A stretch of DNA of 64,000 nucleotides, taken from NCBI GenBank assembly GCA_023614405.1, contig CM042688.1:381349331-381413330 (forward strand). The letters are read 5' to 3'. This document shows positions 23,613 through 35,086 of the stretch, in pieces; within the stretch, counting starts at the first letter, position 1; each line of letters starts with the position of its first letter. The notes beneath the pieces were generated by a model, which did no database searches, was not told the origin of the DNA, and saw only the letters and a list, made by a program, of their open reading frames with translations. The stretch is from Avena insularis. Taxonomy: Eukaryota; Streptophyta; Magnoliopsida; Poales; Poaceae. Both the position numbers and the translations under genes were made by a program.

Positions 23613-24345
23613 TTGACAATCTTGATGACTGGTGGAATCCTTCACCGGTATTCCCATGGACTTCAAGAACTCTCAATGGTGCATGCCCACCATGGCACTT
23701 TCGCGATGGCATGCAAGCTCATGGCGTGGAGTTGGACCTCAAAGATGATATCCAAGTCGATGCTATCGACGCGGATGACCAACATGTAGTGTTTGATCCC
23801 TTCGCCACTAGTTGTAGTGAGTATGGGCCTCATCTCATCGATATAGACGCTAAATATTCTACAGAGCTAGAGCGAGCGAAGGCGAGATCGCACATCTGGG
23901 CTACTACCGGAAAGTCTGGCGTTAGAGGCTGCCACAGATTCGATGAGGCCCCAGTCAAGTCCAAGTCAAGAAGAAAATTGTCTTGGTTGCCATCTATAAT
24001 AGTTGTAGCTTCCTTTGACTAGACTATGCTTTGTCGGGAGTGTCCCGTTAATGCTTTGTTGTGTTTGAATGCATTCGCACTTATCAATGTATTCTTCTTC
24101 CTTATTTGCTTCTTGCTTGATTATAATAGGGTCCTTCGAAAGTGACCCTTGTGACTCTACTTTGATGAAACGGAGCGCAACCGCTCAAAGGTGGAGGAGT
24201 TGCTGCTTCTCGCGAATGCATTGTATTAAGAAGTGGAGCGGAGTTGCCCATCATCCGTCAGAATACGGATGTGTGGAAGTTGAAAAGGAGAAGGCCACTC
24301 ACGAGAAGTATCTTCTGCTGAGGTTGATCAGCTGAACGAGCACTT
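23613..24345 (+). pseudogene. Degenerate C-terminal tail of the antisense ORF
   Basis: Short in-frame stretches continue. About 23700-24020 has acidic Asp-rich sequence. At about 24165-24345 two alternating frames give ERNRSKVEELLLLANALY and EVDQLNEHFK, a heptad-like helix. Frameshifts prevent a continuous reading. I place the end of the recognisable gene at about 24345 without a firm stop codon. Confidence 0.4.
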
Positions 24346-25394
24346 TAAATGTTAGCTCTATATCTTCTTATCCTTTCTTTTAGCCATTTGTGGTGATGCC
24401 TTGGCTTATACTTTTGGTCTCGCGTTTTGTAGTTATTAGCGCTCGCCATCCGTAGGATGAGAAGGACTGGTGGCCATTCAATGAATGACCTAACCTAGAA
24501 GCCGCAAGCTAGTGGGTACTTTTGGTGGATCATGACTGGCCGCCATTGCGGTGGTCGCAGCATCGCGGGTGCTTCAATGCTTGAAGAATGCCCAATCTTG
24601 CTTGAAGTATATTTACCAAATGATGTTTCCATTGTACGCCAGCCCTCAAGCCGTTAGCTCTTGGTGAAATTTCAGATATCTCTGGCAGTCCGTAGTAGGT
24701 CAGTAGCAGCTGGTGTACAAAGCGTGATTAAAAATTGGTCTTGATGAAGCTGGTGTAGGTGCTAAGGCTTCACGAAGTGAGTGCGTGTAGCAGCTGGCTC
24801 GGTGTTTTGCATTGTCGCCAGCAGCTGGTCATTGCAAGCAGGTCAAAGATTGTCGCCAGCGACTGCATTTACGCAGATTCAGATGTGAACATCATGGGTC
24901 ATTGTTGTTGATCACCGCCGCTAGAAGGGATGACTTGGAACACGTACTGCACTATCAGGTTGATCGGCCGGAGGACATCATCACTTCTTTGAAGAGAAAA
25001 ATGAATGTTCTTCTTTTGCAAAGAGAGTAATTTGTATCCTGCATAGATGTATAAGTGTTGTAAAATTCATATGATTACTGTGGGTGTTTTTGGTACCCAT
25101 TAATATGTAAAGAGCTGAAGCTTGTATATTTTTCAAGCCTGTGATCAGAGATACAAGTCTTTTCATAGCCTCATTTTACATATCTATATCTTGTAGCACC
25201 TTTGCTAACCTATCAAAAGGGTATTACTGCAGCTGGGTTGGTGTTTATCATGGGTTCTGGATTGGTAGTACGCCGCCTACTCAGATAATCGCATGGTTGT
25301 TCGTGGAACAGGATGTAAAGGGTGCGGCGAGCCCAGTGCAAAATTATTAAGTAGAAAGCATAAACACAGGTGGGTTTGGGGTACTTAGCTTTAT
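24346..25394. other. Region between the convergent antisense ORF and pol; no gene seen
   Basis: The CAGCTGG hexamer family recurs between about 24700 and 24860 (AGCAGCTGGTGT, CAGCAGCTGGTC). Apart from this I see no domain, RNA gene or repeat. Both transcripts should terminate here. I cannot point to a convincing polyadenylation signal. Confidence 0.35.
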
Positions 25395-25703
25395 TTACTG
25401 CGTGGGAATATCTGACGAGGTACAATGTGTGGCTAAGTAGCCTAGCTGAATAGCCTTATTTGTAAAGTAAAAATATCTAAGGGTAGAAACGGGTCGATAG
25501 GCATCACCTAGGATTACTTCTGTATGCGACTCCACTCTTGAAATCTTGAAGGGCAAGAAGTTCCACCTCGGGATTACTCTCAGAATCACATAAGGTCCTT
25601 CCCAACGGGACTCGAACTTGAGATGTTCCTTGTTGTGGCCCGGGATCAACAAGAGGACTAGGTCTCCTTCGTCATTTAAGGATCTGGAAGGAAATGAGCT
25701 CAA
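25395..25703 (-). pseudogene. Gypsy integrase C-terminal domain (Tat lineage)
   Basis: The minus-strand frame carries NDEGDLVLLLIPGHNKEHLK followed by FESRWEGPYVILRVIP. This matches the beta-barrel (GPY/F-type) end of Gypsy integrases, where GD-LVL and KWEGPY are the landmarks. It marks the 3' end of pol. The rest of integrase lies at higher coordinates in broken frames. Confidence 0.75.
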
Positions 25704-26019
25704 GCGTAGCCTATGGTAGTTACGGAGGCTCTAATCGGGTAGATCGTGGATCTCTCTCGCCGCGATCTCGTGTGCCTTCTCAAGTGAGTGTACGCTGAGT
25801 CTTCTCGAAAGTGTGAGAGTTTGAATCCTTCCTTATTGTATGAAACCACTCGGCTGGGCTTTGTAGCGCATCAAGGGTAGCACCGCTTCAGCACCATGCA
25901 CCATGAAGAACGTAGTGTATCTCAGTGCGCTGTTTGGAGTTGTGCATAGGCAATCTTAAAAGTACCTGGATCGCACTTCATCCGGACAGGATCCAAATGA
26001 CATTGTTCGAGGACTTAAT

Positions 26020-26470
26020 TGGCGAGTCCTTTCTTGATTCCGCCACGCACGCAGGCTGTTGGCTCTTCCACTTGGACCATTGGTCTCGAGGGTGAGCCAC
26101 CTGAGGAGAAGCACAATGTTTTATTCCCAGGTCTTCAGAATTCTGGAACTCACTTGGAGGTGAAGTTTGTCTTGTTTAAGTCCGTGGTGATGCTATGTGG
26201 CACCCCTTTAAAATGGTACACAATGAACTCAAGAACTTGATAAATCACCGGTTTGTAGTTGATCACCATCACCGGCATGGCCTCGATCCACTTCTGGTGA
26301 CCCCACGATTTCCACGACCGTGGACTAGAGGGAGACGTAGCTCTCCTCGCTGAGGACGCCGTGGAGCCTCGCCGACTCCATGTCGAGTCCCCATTGTGCT
26401 GGGCGGGCTGTCATCGGTATTGGCCTTGACGGGCGTCGTGTGCGCAGGAAGGGCTGTTACATCGTATTGT
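26020..26470 (-). pseudogene. Gypsy integrase core, heavily broken
   Basis: On the minus strand: a QWGLDM-like start near 26400; KWIEAMPV at 26294-26271; VPHSITTDL and NFTSK around 26200-26150; EEPTACVRGGIKKGLA near 26070-26023, corresponding to the usual ERANG-GIK-RL box. These follow the order of a DDE integrase core. Several frameshifts and stops lie between them. Confidence 0.7.
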
Positions 26471-26587
26471 CATTCGATTTCCATGCCTAAAGGTATATGG
26501 TTTATCGTGAATCGCTGGCAAGTGGGTTGATCGACGCGGATTTATATCCTTGGCATCAAGCACGGTCGTTGGTCAAGAGAATCTAGC

Positions 26588-26929
26588 TCAGAGCTTTTGG
26601 CGCATAAGAGCGTGACTACCCACATGGTGTCGAAGTGCCTTCGTATGTCGTAGGAGGATGGCTCTCTTTAAATCTCCGTTGAAGGCCTTTTCCGCTGGAG
26701 ACGCATCAAGTCTGGCTCCCTTGACTGTCGTTGACAGTGCTAACAAATCGCCGCCTTGGATGATCGTGCAATATTTAACATTCGATTGTCGCCATGTTTC
26801 ATACACGGGCCAGTCATCCGGGCAAACCTTTACAAGCATGTAGCTGTGATATACGGCTACTGCTCCAAGATGGCTTCGGATCATCATGATTCCATTAAGG
26901 CCTTCCAGAAGTTCAGTATCAAGCTCCAT
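26588..26929 (-). pseudogene. Pol segment between RNase H and the integrase core
   Basis: An open minus-strand frame of 113 codons lies where the integrase zinc-finger region should be. I could not identify a motif in it, and the frame may not be the original one. It is listed because its position inside pol supports continuity of the element. Confidence 0.35.
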
Positions 26930-27171
26930 GTCCTATAAAGGTGACATTTGCTTCATTGGGTATGAGCCTCAGTGTGTCGATTGCTTCCTTTTTCCTGGAG
27001 CCTTCAGCTTGATAGAGCATTCGAATACTTGATGCGCCATGAATACCCTAGTCTTTGTGGTACCGAGCGCAGGTGGAGCCGATGTTGGCGAAGGGCTATA
27101 TCCGCCTTTCTCTATTGCCTTTCCTTGTGGCTAACGGTCGCAGCTCACAGCACCGCCAAATTATCCTCATG

Positions 27172-27408
27172 TTATTCATCGTGAGAGGTCGCGATAGGCT
27201 TATCATGTTGTCGCGAGGCGCTAAGCACTTTCGTGCCATTCCGTTTGTTGACCACCACCCGGTTGAGTCGCCAGAGATGATTTGAAACCTCTTTGCACCT
27301 ACAGGCTGCCATCCGCATTCCATGGATCAAGGCTTCATATTCAAGCTTCCGTTTGATGGAGGTCGTGAATCGCATTCGCTGTAACATACTCTTCATCTTG
27401 TCTCCCAC
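27172..27408 (-). pseudogene. Gypsy RNase H fragment
   Basis: The minus-strand frame contains IKRKLEYEALIHGMRMAA, the N-x-AEYEALI-G motif region of Tat-lineage RNase H. Further on it has VVNKRNGT, matching the L-VNQ-NG segment. The conserved Glu of the EYEAL box is present. Confidence 0.75.
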
Positions 27409-29100
27409 AGGGTGATAAGCCGCGATGACAACTCGCGCTTCGTCTCAATGCCCTTTGAGATTTGGACCCGTCCGAAGCGCATCGGTCCAAAGATAAGACA
27501 TATCACGGCTTGTCGGGGAGTTGATTCTCCATCCGATTTTGCACGAGGATGTCTGGGAGAACTTGCGAACTTGATACGCTGCCAGCTTCCTCGATGTAAT
27601 GTCCGAGTGGGTCGTCGTTCACCACCATAATTGGGTGCCCCGGAAGAGTGGTAGGCCGTCACCGCTGTCATGAAAGATGTCGACGCCGCTTCCGGGTAGT
27701 GATATGAGTACCGCTTGTTTTTGTTGGAGATGAGCACCTCGTCACGAGGTAGTAGACTGTAAAGCGAAATTTACCTATGGACTTTGTTTTTCTACAGCTA
27801 AATATTCCACCACGAAGACAAAGTGCTCACCACCTGGTTGGTGGCGAGAAATATCTTTGTATAGCAGCATGGCTCCTTTTCACGAGGCATCACCAAAGAT
27901 CTGCAAGGTGGATGTAGTAGGGTGCTTGAGGTCTCTAATGCTTCTTATGCTTCTTCCTATCCTCGAACTTATCTGACCTCATGTAAGGAGTCGGGTATGA
28001 AAGCGATGCGTTTAATTCACCCATTAAATGATGCCGAATGAATCGACCGAAGCGTCGCATTTGCTCCAAATGCCGACTGGTACCTGCTATGAAGCGCCTT
28101 TTACGTTCTTCCGGCTTCTCCATGACGTGATGTCTTATTTCTTCGGTTTGCTTTGGATCCTCCGTAGAGATAGAGATATCCAAAGTAATATGCTTTTATG
28201 GTAGCCGAAGGCGATTCGTCTCAGATCGAGCTTGATCCGGAGCATATAGCTCTGAGGTTATCGGCTGTCTCATGGATATCCCAGCCGATTCAAGTGGCTT
28301 TCTCTTTGGTTTTTGATGATGATTTCATCGATATATACTTGGATATTGTGCAACAGAATTGAGTTCTTGAGGCAGCCTTTGCATGCCACCGCTGGTAGGT
28401 GGCTCCGGCTTAGCCCGAAGGCATCGTCATTGTGCAGTAACACACCAAAGGGGGTGCTTGTGGAATGCCGCTTTCTCCCGGTCTTCCTCCTTCATTCGAA
28501 TCACGGTTTGTAGCCCTCAAGATGCCAGGGCATCGAGGAAGCAGAGGCACTGCGTGATCCTCAAGTAGCGAGTAGATTATTTGTGGCCGGGATCGGCGCG
28601 TAACAGGAAGTGATCGCTTCTAAAGTGCGTTAGCATTCAAGGAGGTGAAGTCCACGCATATCCGCATGATATACTGTGCCTTTTAGGCCCAAGATCAGCA
28701 TATTTTGCGAAGGCCAGTGCTTTCCACTGATCTCTCGCGCTATGAGGTATCCTTAGCATCAAGGAGTTCAGTTGATCTCCATCACCAGGCCGCTTTGCTC
28801 TTGGTTTGATACTGTCTTGGTTTGAGCGGTTGCCGTATTGCGTGATTGGATCAGCCTTACGCAGTCAGATTCACATTGGAGTGAGTGCTTTCGGTGAATT
28901 CCCTGGAATTCCCTGGCATGTCCATTGGACACCATGTGAAAGATTTCAAATTATATCACAGAGGAACTTAATGTTTGAGTTCCCATGCGTAACTCGGGTT
29001 GTTGGCGACAGGGCCGCCTTGGCCGGGTCTCGCTGGTGGACCTAGACTTTCTTGGTGTGCACCGACGAGTCGTATGAGAGGCTCAGTGAGTTTGGCTTGT
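27409..29100 (-). pseudogene. Gypsy reverse transcriptase region, broken, active site YIDE
   Basis: The RT active-site box reads YIDEIIIK on the minus strand at 28335-28312, where active Tat enzymes have YVDD or YIDD followed by a basic residue. The second catalytic Asp is therefore Glu here. No other motif can be read over a long stretch because of frameshifts, but position between the protease linker and RNase H agrees with RT. Confidence 0.65.
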
Positions 29101-29349
29101 TCAGGTAGGCAGACTATTGTTCGTCGACTCCTTCAACTTTCTGAGTTCCTTCTGTACGTCGGCGATCGAGATTCTCGTTTGGAATTCTCTATCACAGCTA
29201 TCGCACTTCAAGCTTCCGCTGATTGTGATGACGCTGTTTGGTCCTAGCATCTCTATCTCGTAGATAGGCATAGTAGTGGTAATTCGCCATGATCCTCGCG
29301 AACGGGACACGCCCCGAGGATGTGGTGGTACTATGAGGTCAATCGACAA
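29101..29349 (-). pseudogene. Gypsy protease-RT linker
   Basis: The minus-strand frame reads MPIYEIEMLGPNSVITISGS then KCDSCDREFQTRIS. This matches the segment just after the aspartic protease in RIRE2-like elements (pattern Y-KMPGPNGVITISG...CD-EF). It fixes the direction of pol as leftward. Confidence 0.75.
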
Positions 29350-30005
29350 TCAAGTCGGCGCTCAAGAAGAAATTCTGCGCGCGTCAAGGCGACGCCGAGG
29401 TTGATTTGCCTGTAAGCACTCCCTTCCCTAGATGATGTCAGGAACGCCGTGTCCAAACATCCGTGACATGTCACGTAGGGTCTCATCGCGCAAGGTACTC
29501 TCATAACGTGAGGTTGATGCTGTCATTCATGGCATGACCATATCAAAGCCTCTGATCCACGCCGAGAACGAGGGGAAAGCGCCTGGGCGAGGTACTTGCT
29601 GTGGGTGGTCGCCATTGTCTATGTGGATCTAAGATTCGGCCTAATCGAGGTACTCAAAGGGTGGAAGGTGGAGAGTTTATCGCCAAATCACTCTGGCGAA
29701 AGCGATTTCTTCGTGACTGATTTGAGGGACGCCTTTGATCATCCCCATATTGCGACCGCCTGTGGGTAATGGCTTTCCTATGGTTCTCACAGTGCCTGTA
29801 GGTGGTGGAGGCCCGTGAGCCACTACACCAGGCAGCTCCAGATCCTCGGGGTCAGACGATCGCAATCTATCCGGCCAGCTCGCGGAGCTTGGTGAGGAAC
29901 CTTTCGCGACAATCCTTTGAGAAGGTGGCTAGACTTTTTCTTGCCGCTGTGTTTTCACGTAGAAGTGTATGGTATGGTCCAAATAATTTGTCTTGGATGG
30001 ATTGC
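29350..30005 (-). pseudogene. Probable gag/protease side of the Tat element, unresolved
   Basis: Open pieces on the minus strand (29865-29677, and one entering the gap at 29867) have Pro- and Arg-rich sequence without a clear domain. Position upstream of the protease linker suggests gag and protease. I see no CCHC knuckle and no DTG/DSG triad that I can trust. Confidence 0.35.
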
Positions 30006-30105
30006 NNNNNNNNNNNNNNNNNNNNNNNNNNNNNNNNNNNNNNNNNNNNNNNNNNNNNNNNNNNNNNNNNNNNNNNNNNNNNNNNNNNNNNNNNNNNNNN
30101 NNNNN
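30006..30105. other. Assembly gap (100 Ns)
   Basis: Exactly 100 Ns, the customary placeholder for a gap of unknown size. Frames spanning it are artefacts. Confidence 0.99.
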
Positions 30106-30464
30106 GATCAAAGGAAGGAGCATTTGGTCGCCCTTCACCGGGTTGGAGGAGCAATCCGTTGTCCGTGCTGCTGTGAGGGTCTAATAAGTCTTGATTTGAA
30201 GATTGTGACCACCGTACAACCACATGCTATAATGGGTACTGGCTTGGTCAAGTAGGTTAGTCAGCCTTGGGTGTCGATGTCGCCGTACCGCTGATGAGGA
30301 GTGTCTGCCTGCGGGGGAACCTTCGGCATAGATGGGGGACCGATTTGGGCACATACGCTCAGTTCTGTGCACCATACCTGGTGGGCATGTCACATCTTTG
30401 GGGATCTAACTAAAAGACCTCGTCACAATTCCTCTCGCCAGGTACACCAACAGGTGTGTACTAA
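30106..30464 (-). other. 5'-side remnant of the Tat element after the gap
   Basis: This is a short stretch between the gap and the next LTR. Minus-strand frames are short and unrecognised. By position it should be gag or leader of the Tat element. It ends at the insertion point of the next element. Confidence 0.3.
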
Positions 30465-33400
30465 TGTAGCATCCCAATTGTCTAACAATTGCAATGCTAC
30501 TAGCCTAGTCTATATAATGGCTACTTCATATATATAATTGTTGCATCATAATCACATCATGCTCATGTCATCATGCCACCTTGCATTTGAGCATCATATA
30601 AAACCCTTTTTGTTTTGGTTCTTCTCTCATATGCATTGTAAATTGTTTTTGCCTCTTGATATTGTATTTGGGTCTTGATATATTGTTTAAATGCCCAAGT
30701 TGAGTTGGGGGCATATCTTTTATTAACTCCACCACCTTTCTTTGTCACCACCCCATATATTCCACCATCCAACGAAATATGAGCTTTGCACTTTATTGGG
30801 TTTACCTCTAGCTCATGTGGGTTGGGATGGATCCAATTTATCTCCACATGCTCTCATATGCACCATATTGTTTTCACATTATTGGTTTATGAGAGCCACA
30901 TGGCCACCTTTGCATGCCTTGTGAGTGGAACCTTTTCCTAGCTTCCATATGGTTGTTTTATGCTCATGTTGGGATATTTTTGGGACTATTAAACATCTAG
31001 TGGAATATACACACTAGCAAGTCCCAATTATAATCAAATGTGATCATCTCCATCTACTCCATGGAGCTTTCCTTTAAATCTTTTGCTTGGCTTTATTCCA
31101 CTTTTGGGAATGATAGAATAATGCCATGTTAATATCATTGTTTTCACAAAAATAAACATGGCATTAATTATTTTGCATGGGCCATGCAGGCCACCACCTT
31201 TTTCTTTTCCCTTGGTTTTCTTGTAATTGTTGAAGTGGATCTTTGTCCTTGGGAATCAAGTCAAGTGGGCTTTCTTAAGCTCTATTCTTTTGCCTTGCTA
31301 AACCCTCCTTCTCTTGATCATGCACTTGAGCATGCTTCAACAAAATTACCTCCATCCCTTATCACCTTTTGGCTTGATCTTGTTTTGACCATGTTAACAA
31401 TCTCTTAACACTTGGTTCTTTCCTCTCCTACCCTCTATCACCATCCACCCTACCTAGCTAAACCGAGACCACCCCTACCCTAACCCTAGACCAAACCCCA
31501 TGCCATCTACCCCACCCCTCTCGGTTCCTCTCTCTCTATCTTTGCTTCCCCCTCCCTACCCAGTGTGCTCCACCACGCCACCCCTCATCCGCCCCACATC
31601 TTTCTTTGGCTTCAAGACAAGGAGAAAAGGAGGGAGAGAAACACCTACCCGATCAACCTCCTCCCTCACCTTTTTGCAAAAACCACCACCATCCCATGTG
31701 CCTCTCTCCTCTCTCCCTTATCTCCCCAACCACCCCAGCTCACCATACCATCTCAGAACGGATCTGGGAGGCGCCCAGGTCCTCCTCTACCTCCCTTCTT
31801 TCTCCCCAAGCTTGCAAGCTTGCAAGCATGCCCCTAAAACCTATCCATGGCCACAACCTCCTCGCCGATCACGCCAGGTGAGCCCCATCCCGACATCACC
31901 TTCTCCCCATCTCACCTTGCATCGCCGCCCGGCGTCCGAACACCGCTTCTTGCTACAAGGCCAGCCAGAGTCACCGGCAGACGCTGCTCAAGTCAGCTTG
32001 CGCCTCGGTTTCCCTAGGTATTCAAGGCCTGTAGCCCTCCTCCGATGATGCTCTCTCAATGAAAGTTGTAGACCGGACTTTCCCTCCATCTTTGTTTTGG
32101 CAGCCTTCTATTTCTCGCTAGATGCGCCGCCATCGCCGAAGTCAGCGATCCGCCGCTCATTGCCAAGCGATTCGTCATGCACAAGGCTGCTTTTCAGCCC
32201 CTCGCCTTTTTCCGCCTCAACCCGTCTTCCCTGAGCCCACCAGCCACCTCGGAGTTTTATTTGCAAGAAAACCTCAAGAGCTGGGCCATCACGGACATAC
32301 CCCCACGCCTCGGGATCGCCACGTGTCCAAAGATTGGCTGCCACACAAGGCTGTGGCCTCGCACTGACCCCGTCATTCTCGAGGCTAGCTTAGCTCATGC
32401 GGTGAGAAAATCCTTTTCATGCAGATGTTGCCCACTGGCTCATCTGCTCTCTGTCTGAGTATAAAGGGTTTTCTGATTGCTTATTTCAAATTTTTTTCAA
32501 ATTATTTCAATTCAAATTTAATTTGTTTTTAATTATCTTTGAAATATAAATCCAAATAATACAAATGTGATATGTTTTTCAAATCGTAAAAATGGAGGAA
32601 TTAATATATGCCATTCAAAATATATTTTAACACTTATTTTCCGTTGATTAAAATTACAACAAAATGCCCTATTACCTTAATTATCAATAACTTTTGTTTT
32701 ATAAACGCAAATTTAACAAATAATATGCTCAAAAATGATTAGTTTCGGACGAGACCTTTCTTGCTTATGCATTCCATTTTTGATTTGAAGCATGCATCAT
32801 ATAAATATAATGTACAGCAACTAATATGAGGATAAAATGGGCCCAAACTCAATAAATGTTTAATCTTGTATCTCACACCTTACCATGCCACATACATTAA
32901 TGCCATGCAAATTGTGCATCATTCATCATGGCATGATTGTTTGCTTGTCGTGATTAATTCATATGTTTGCGGCACTTTTATTTATGCTGGCCCTTGTTTT
33001 GTTTGGTTCTTTCTTCGGTCAGACACGAAAGGTGTGGATATACCAAGGGAACCGTACACTACCTGCATCCTTCTCTCGCTTCAATAGCTTGCCAGTAAGC
33101 ACTACCACATGCTTTGCATACATGAAAACCTATTGCTTGGCCTTATTTTGCATCATTGAGTCACTACTGTATTAAATCGAACCTGCATTTATACTTTACT
33201 TTTAAATCCCCATCAAGCTTGTTCCTCCATCCCATGAGCCACATTACGTGAGGTTGCAGAGCCATGCGAGTCGAGAATGCCATGTGTAGGGTATGTGAGT
33301 GTCTCGATGGATAATGAGGTACCTAAACAACTTAACCCGAGTAGTAATGGGATAACTAATGAAAGCAGCATCTGTGGAGCTATATTTTCTATTTGGTTTT

Positions 33401-34819
33401 TCAGTTTTCACTTGTCTCCTAAGAGTACCCCGAGTACTTGATTCCTGCCTTTTGTTTATTCAAGGCTTATCTACATCCCGGAGGCTTATGAACCCCCCCG
33501 AGCTGTGAGTTTGATCTATCTTATTTCTTGGGGCCACAAACTAGTTTGAGGTTTTATTTACTATCCTGTACTTATGCCATGCTTTATCGCTTAATTTAAA
33601 TTCAGCGAGGTGCATCGCACACTGTGACTGCGTAGGGTCTGTGACCTGCTGGCCAGACGACAAGCCTGGGCCACACTTTTTGGGTTCCTGGCCACATGTA
33701 CCGCCACACAAACTTTGAGTCCGCCTCAGAGTCAGCTCATTGCTAAGTGTAAATTTTAATGGGTGGCCTCCCCGAACATTTCTCAACTCGGATAGCTTTG
33801 TCGCGGATCGCCTCGTTGGTTTTGATTGTTTTTCCCGAGGTCGATCGAGTGTGTGCTGTTATTTGTGCACCTCAGTAGGTGAAACTTTCTGAAAGCCGTG
33901 TCCGCTTGCTATGGCCCACTCTGGAGCACAGCTTTCTCGATCATAGCTGCTACAACTGAAGTACCACTTTAATTTGACTAAGTACTGACTAAATAGTGCA
34001 GTCACCATGGAATGGTTAACAAACCGCCAACTAATGGGGAGCTGTTTGGCCCGCCTCGCTTCTGGGTAGTTGAGGAGGATGGATCCGTGATATTACTGCT
34101 ATAACTATTATAATCATGGTTATTAATTCACTGACATCCGCTTCATCTCCTCGTTAGGGCTGATGGTTAGCTAGGTATCTATGGTAAATTGTTAGGTCTA
34201 TCTTTTAGTTGCAATTGCGCTACCCCAAAGTTGTGTTCCCTTTAGAGGCATAAAGACTTGCTGAGTACCCCCCTAGGTCTCTCACACGATAAATTATTGG
34301 TTCTATGAACAGTACACTCATGATGGACACTGGTGGAAGAGGACGATGGGCAACGATCATCTCGGGTGTAGATCTGTGAACTGGGGATCCGTGGAGGTCC
34401 GTGGGCTGGATGTGCTTATTTATGGGGCATCTATGTCATTTGCTTCTTTATCCGTATTCAGATTTTGTCTTCCGCCCGCTTGATACCTGGGATGTTTGAT
34501 GTATGAGGGAGATATCCTAAACTATTATATCTATCTAGATATTTGATCTTGGCCAGATGTATGCCATATATTTCCTTCTTTTAGATGGAATGACTTTGAG
34601 AACCATTGTATGTGGTGGCTTGCATACATACTCATTCGTATGGTCGATCCTTCAGCTGACACGCTACTCGTTTCATCCCGATGTTTGAAATGGTTAGGAC
34701 GGCTGCAAAGGTTCTACCGTGCGGAGTGGCATTTGGGCCCCAATTGCATTATTTTTAATCCATTTCCGCCATCCAGTTTCTGTAACTAGGGAGCAAGTAA
34801 TTCACCAGAGGTAGTTACA
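30465..34819 (+). repeat. 5' LTR of the LARD-like element
   Basis: Starts TGTAGCATCCC and ends GGTAGTTACA. It includes a Pro/Ser-coding C-rich zone (31430-32060) with open frames up to 182 codons on the plus strand. These have no domain and are shared only in part by the other LTR. Compared with the right LTR it lacks a block of roughly 150 bp near 31855. Confidence 0.85.
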
Positions 34820-34821
34820 AT

Positions 34822-34833
34822 TGGTATCAGAGC
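34822..34833 (+). other. Primer binding site of the LARD-like element
   Basis: TGGTATCAGAGC, complementary to the initiator tRNA-Met 3' end, 2 bases after the LTR end at 34819. Confidence 0.92.
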
Positions 34834-35064
34834 TATCCCACCCTTTCTGTGGTCTCAGCCAAAATGGTCGTTGTCGGCCTAGCAAATATTTTGGTAGTTG
34901 GTGTATACTAGGGAAAACAAAACGCTAGAGTAGGACTGCTTCCACTTCTTCTCTTTCTTACTCCACCCACCCAATTCTTTTTCCGGTAAGGAAGTGTAAC
35001 GCTTTTCAACTCTTCTTAAAATTCAAACTAGGGATTCACGTGTTCGCTCGTAGTACCATAGAAA

Positions 35065-35086
35065 GTGTGTGTGTGTGTGTGTGTGT
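35065..35086 (+). repeat. (GT)11 microsatellite
   Basis: Eleven uninterrupted GT units within the internal domain of the LARD-like element. Confidence 0.98.

Noticed and set aside
29802..30255. Open frames spanning the run of Ns
   Set aside because: They exist only because N codons are not stops.
31474..31500. CCCTACCCTAACCCTAG, telomere-like
   Set aside because: Only two partial units, repeated at the same place in the other LTR. It is a telo-box-like promoter motif at most, not interstitial telomeric DNA.
31500..32048. 182-codon Pro/Ser-rich open frame in the left LTR of the LARD-like element (partner frames at 38874-39608)
   Set aside because: It lies in C-rich LTR sequence, overlaps other long frames, is not conserved in frame between the two LTRs and shows no domain.
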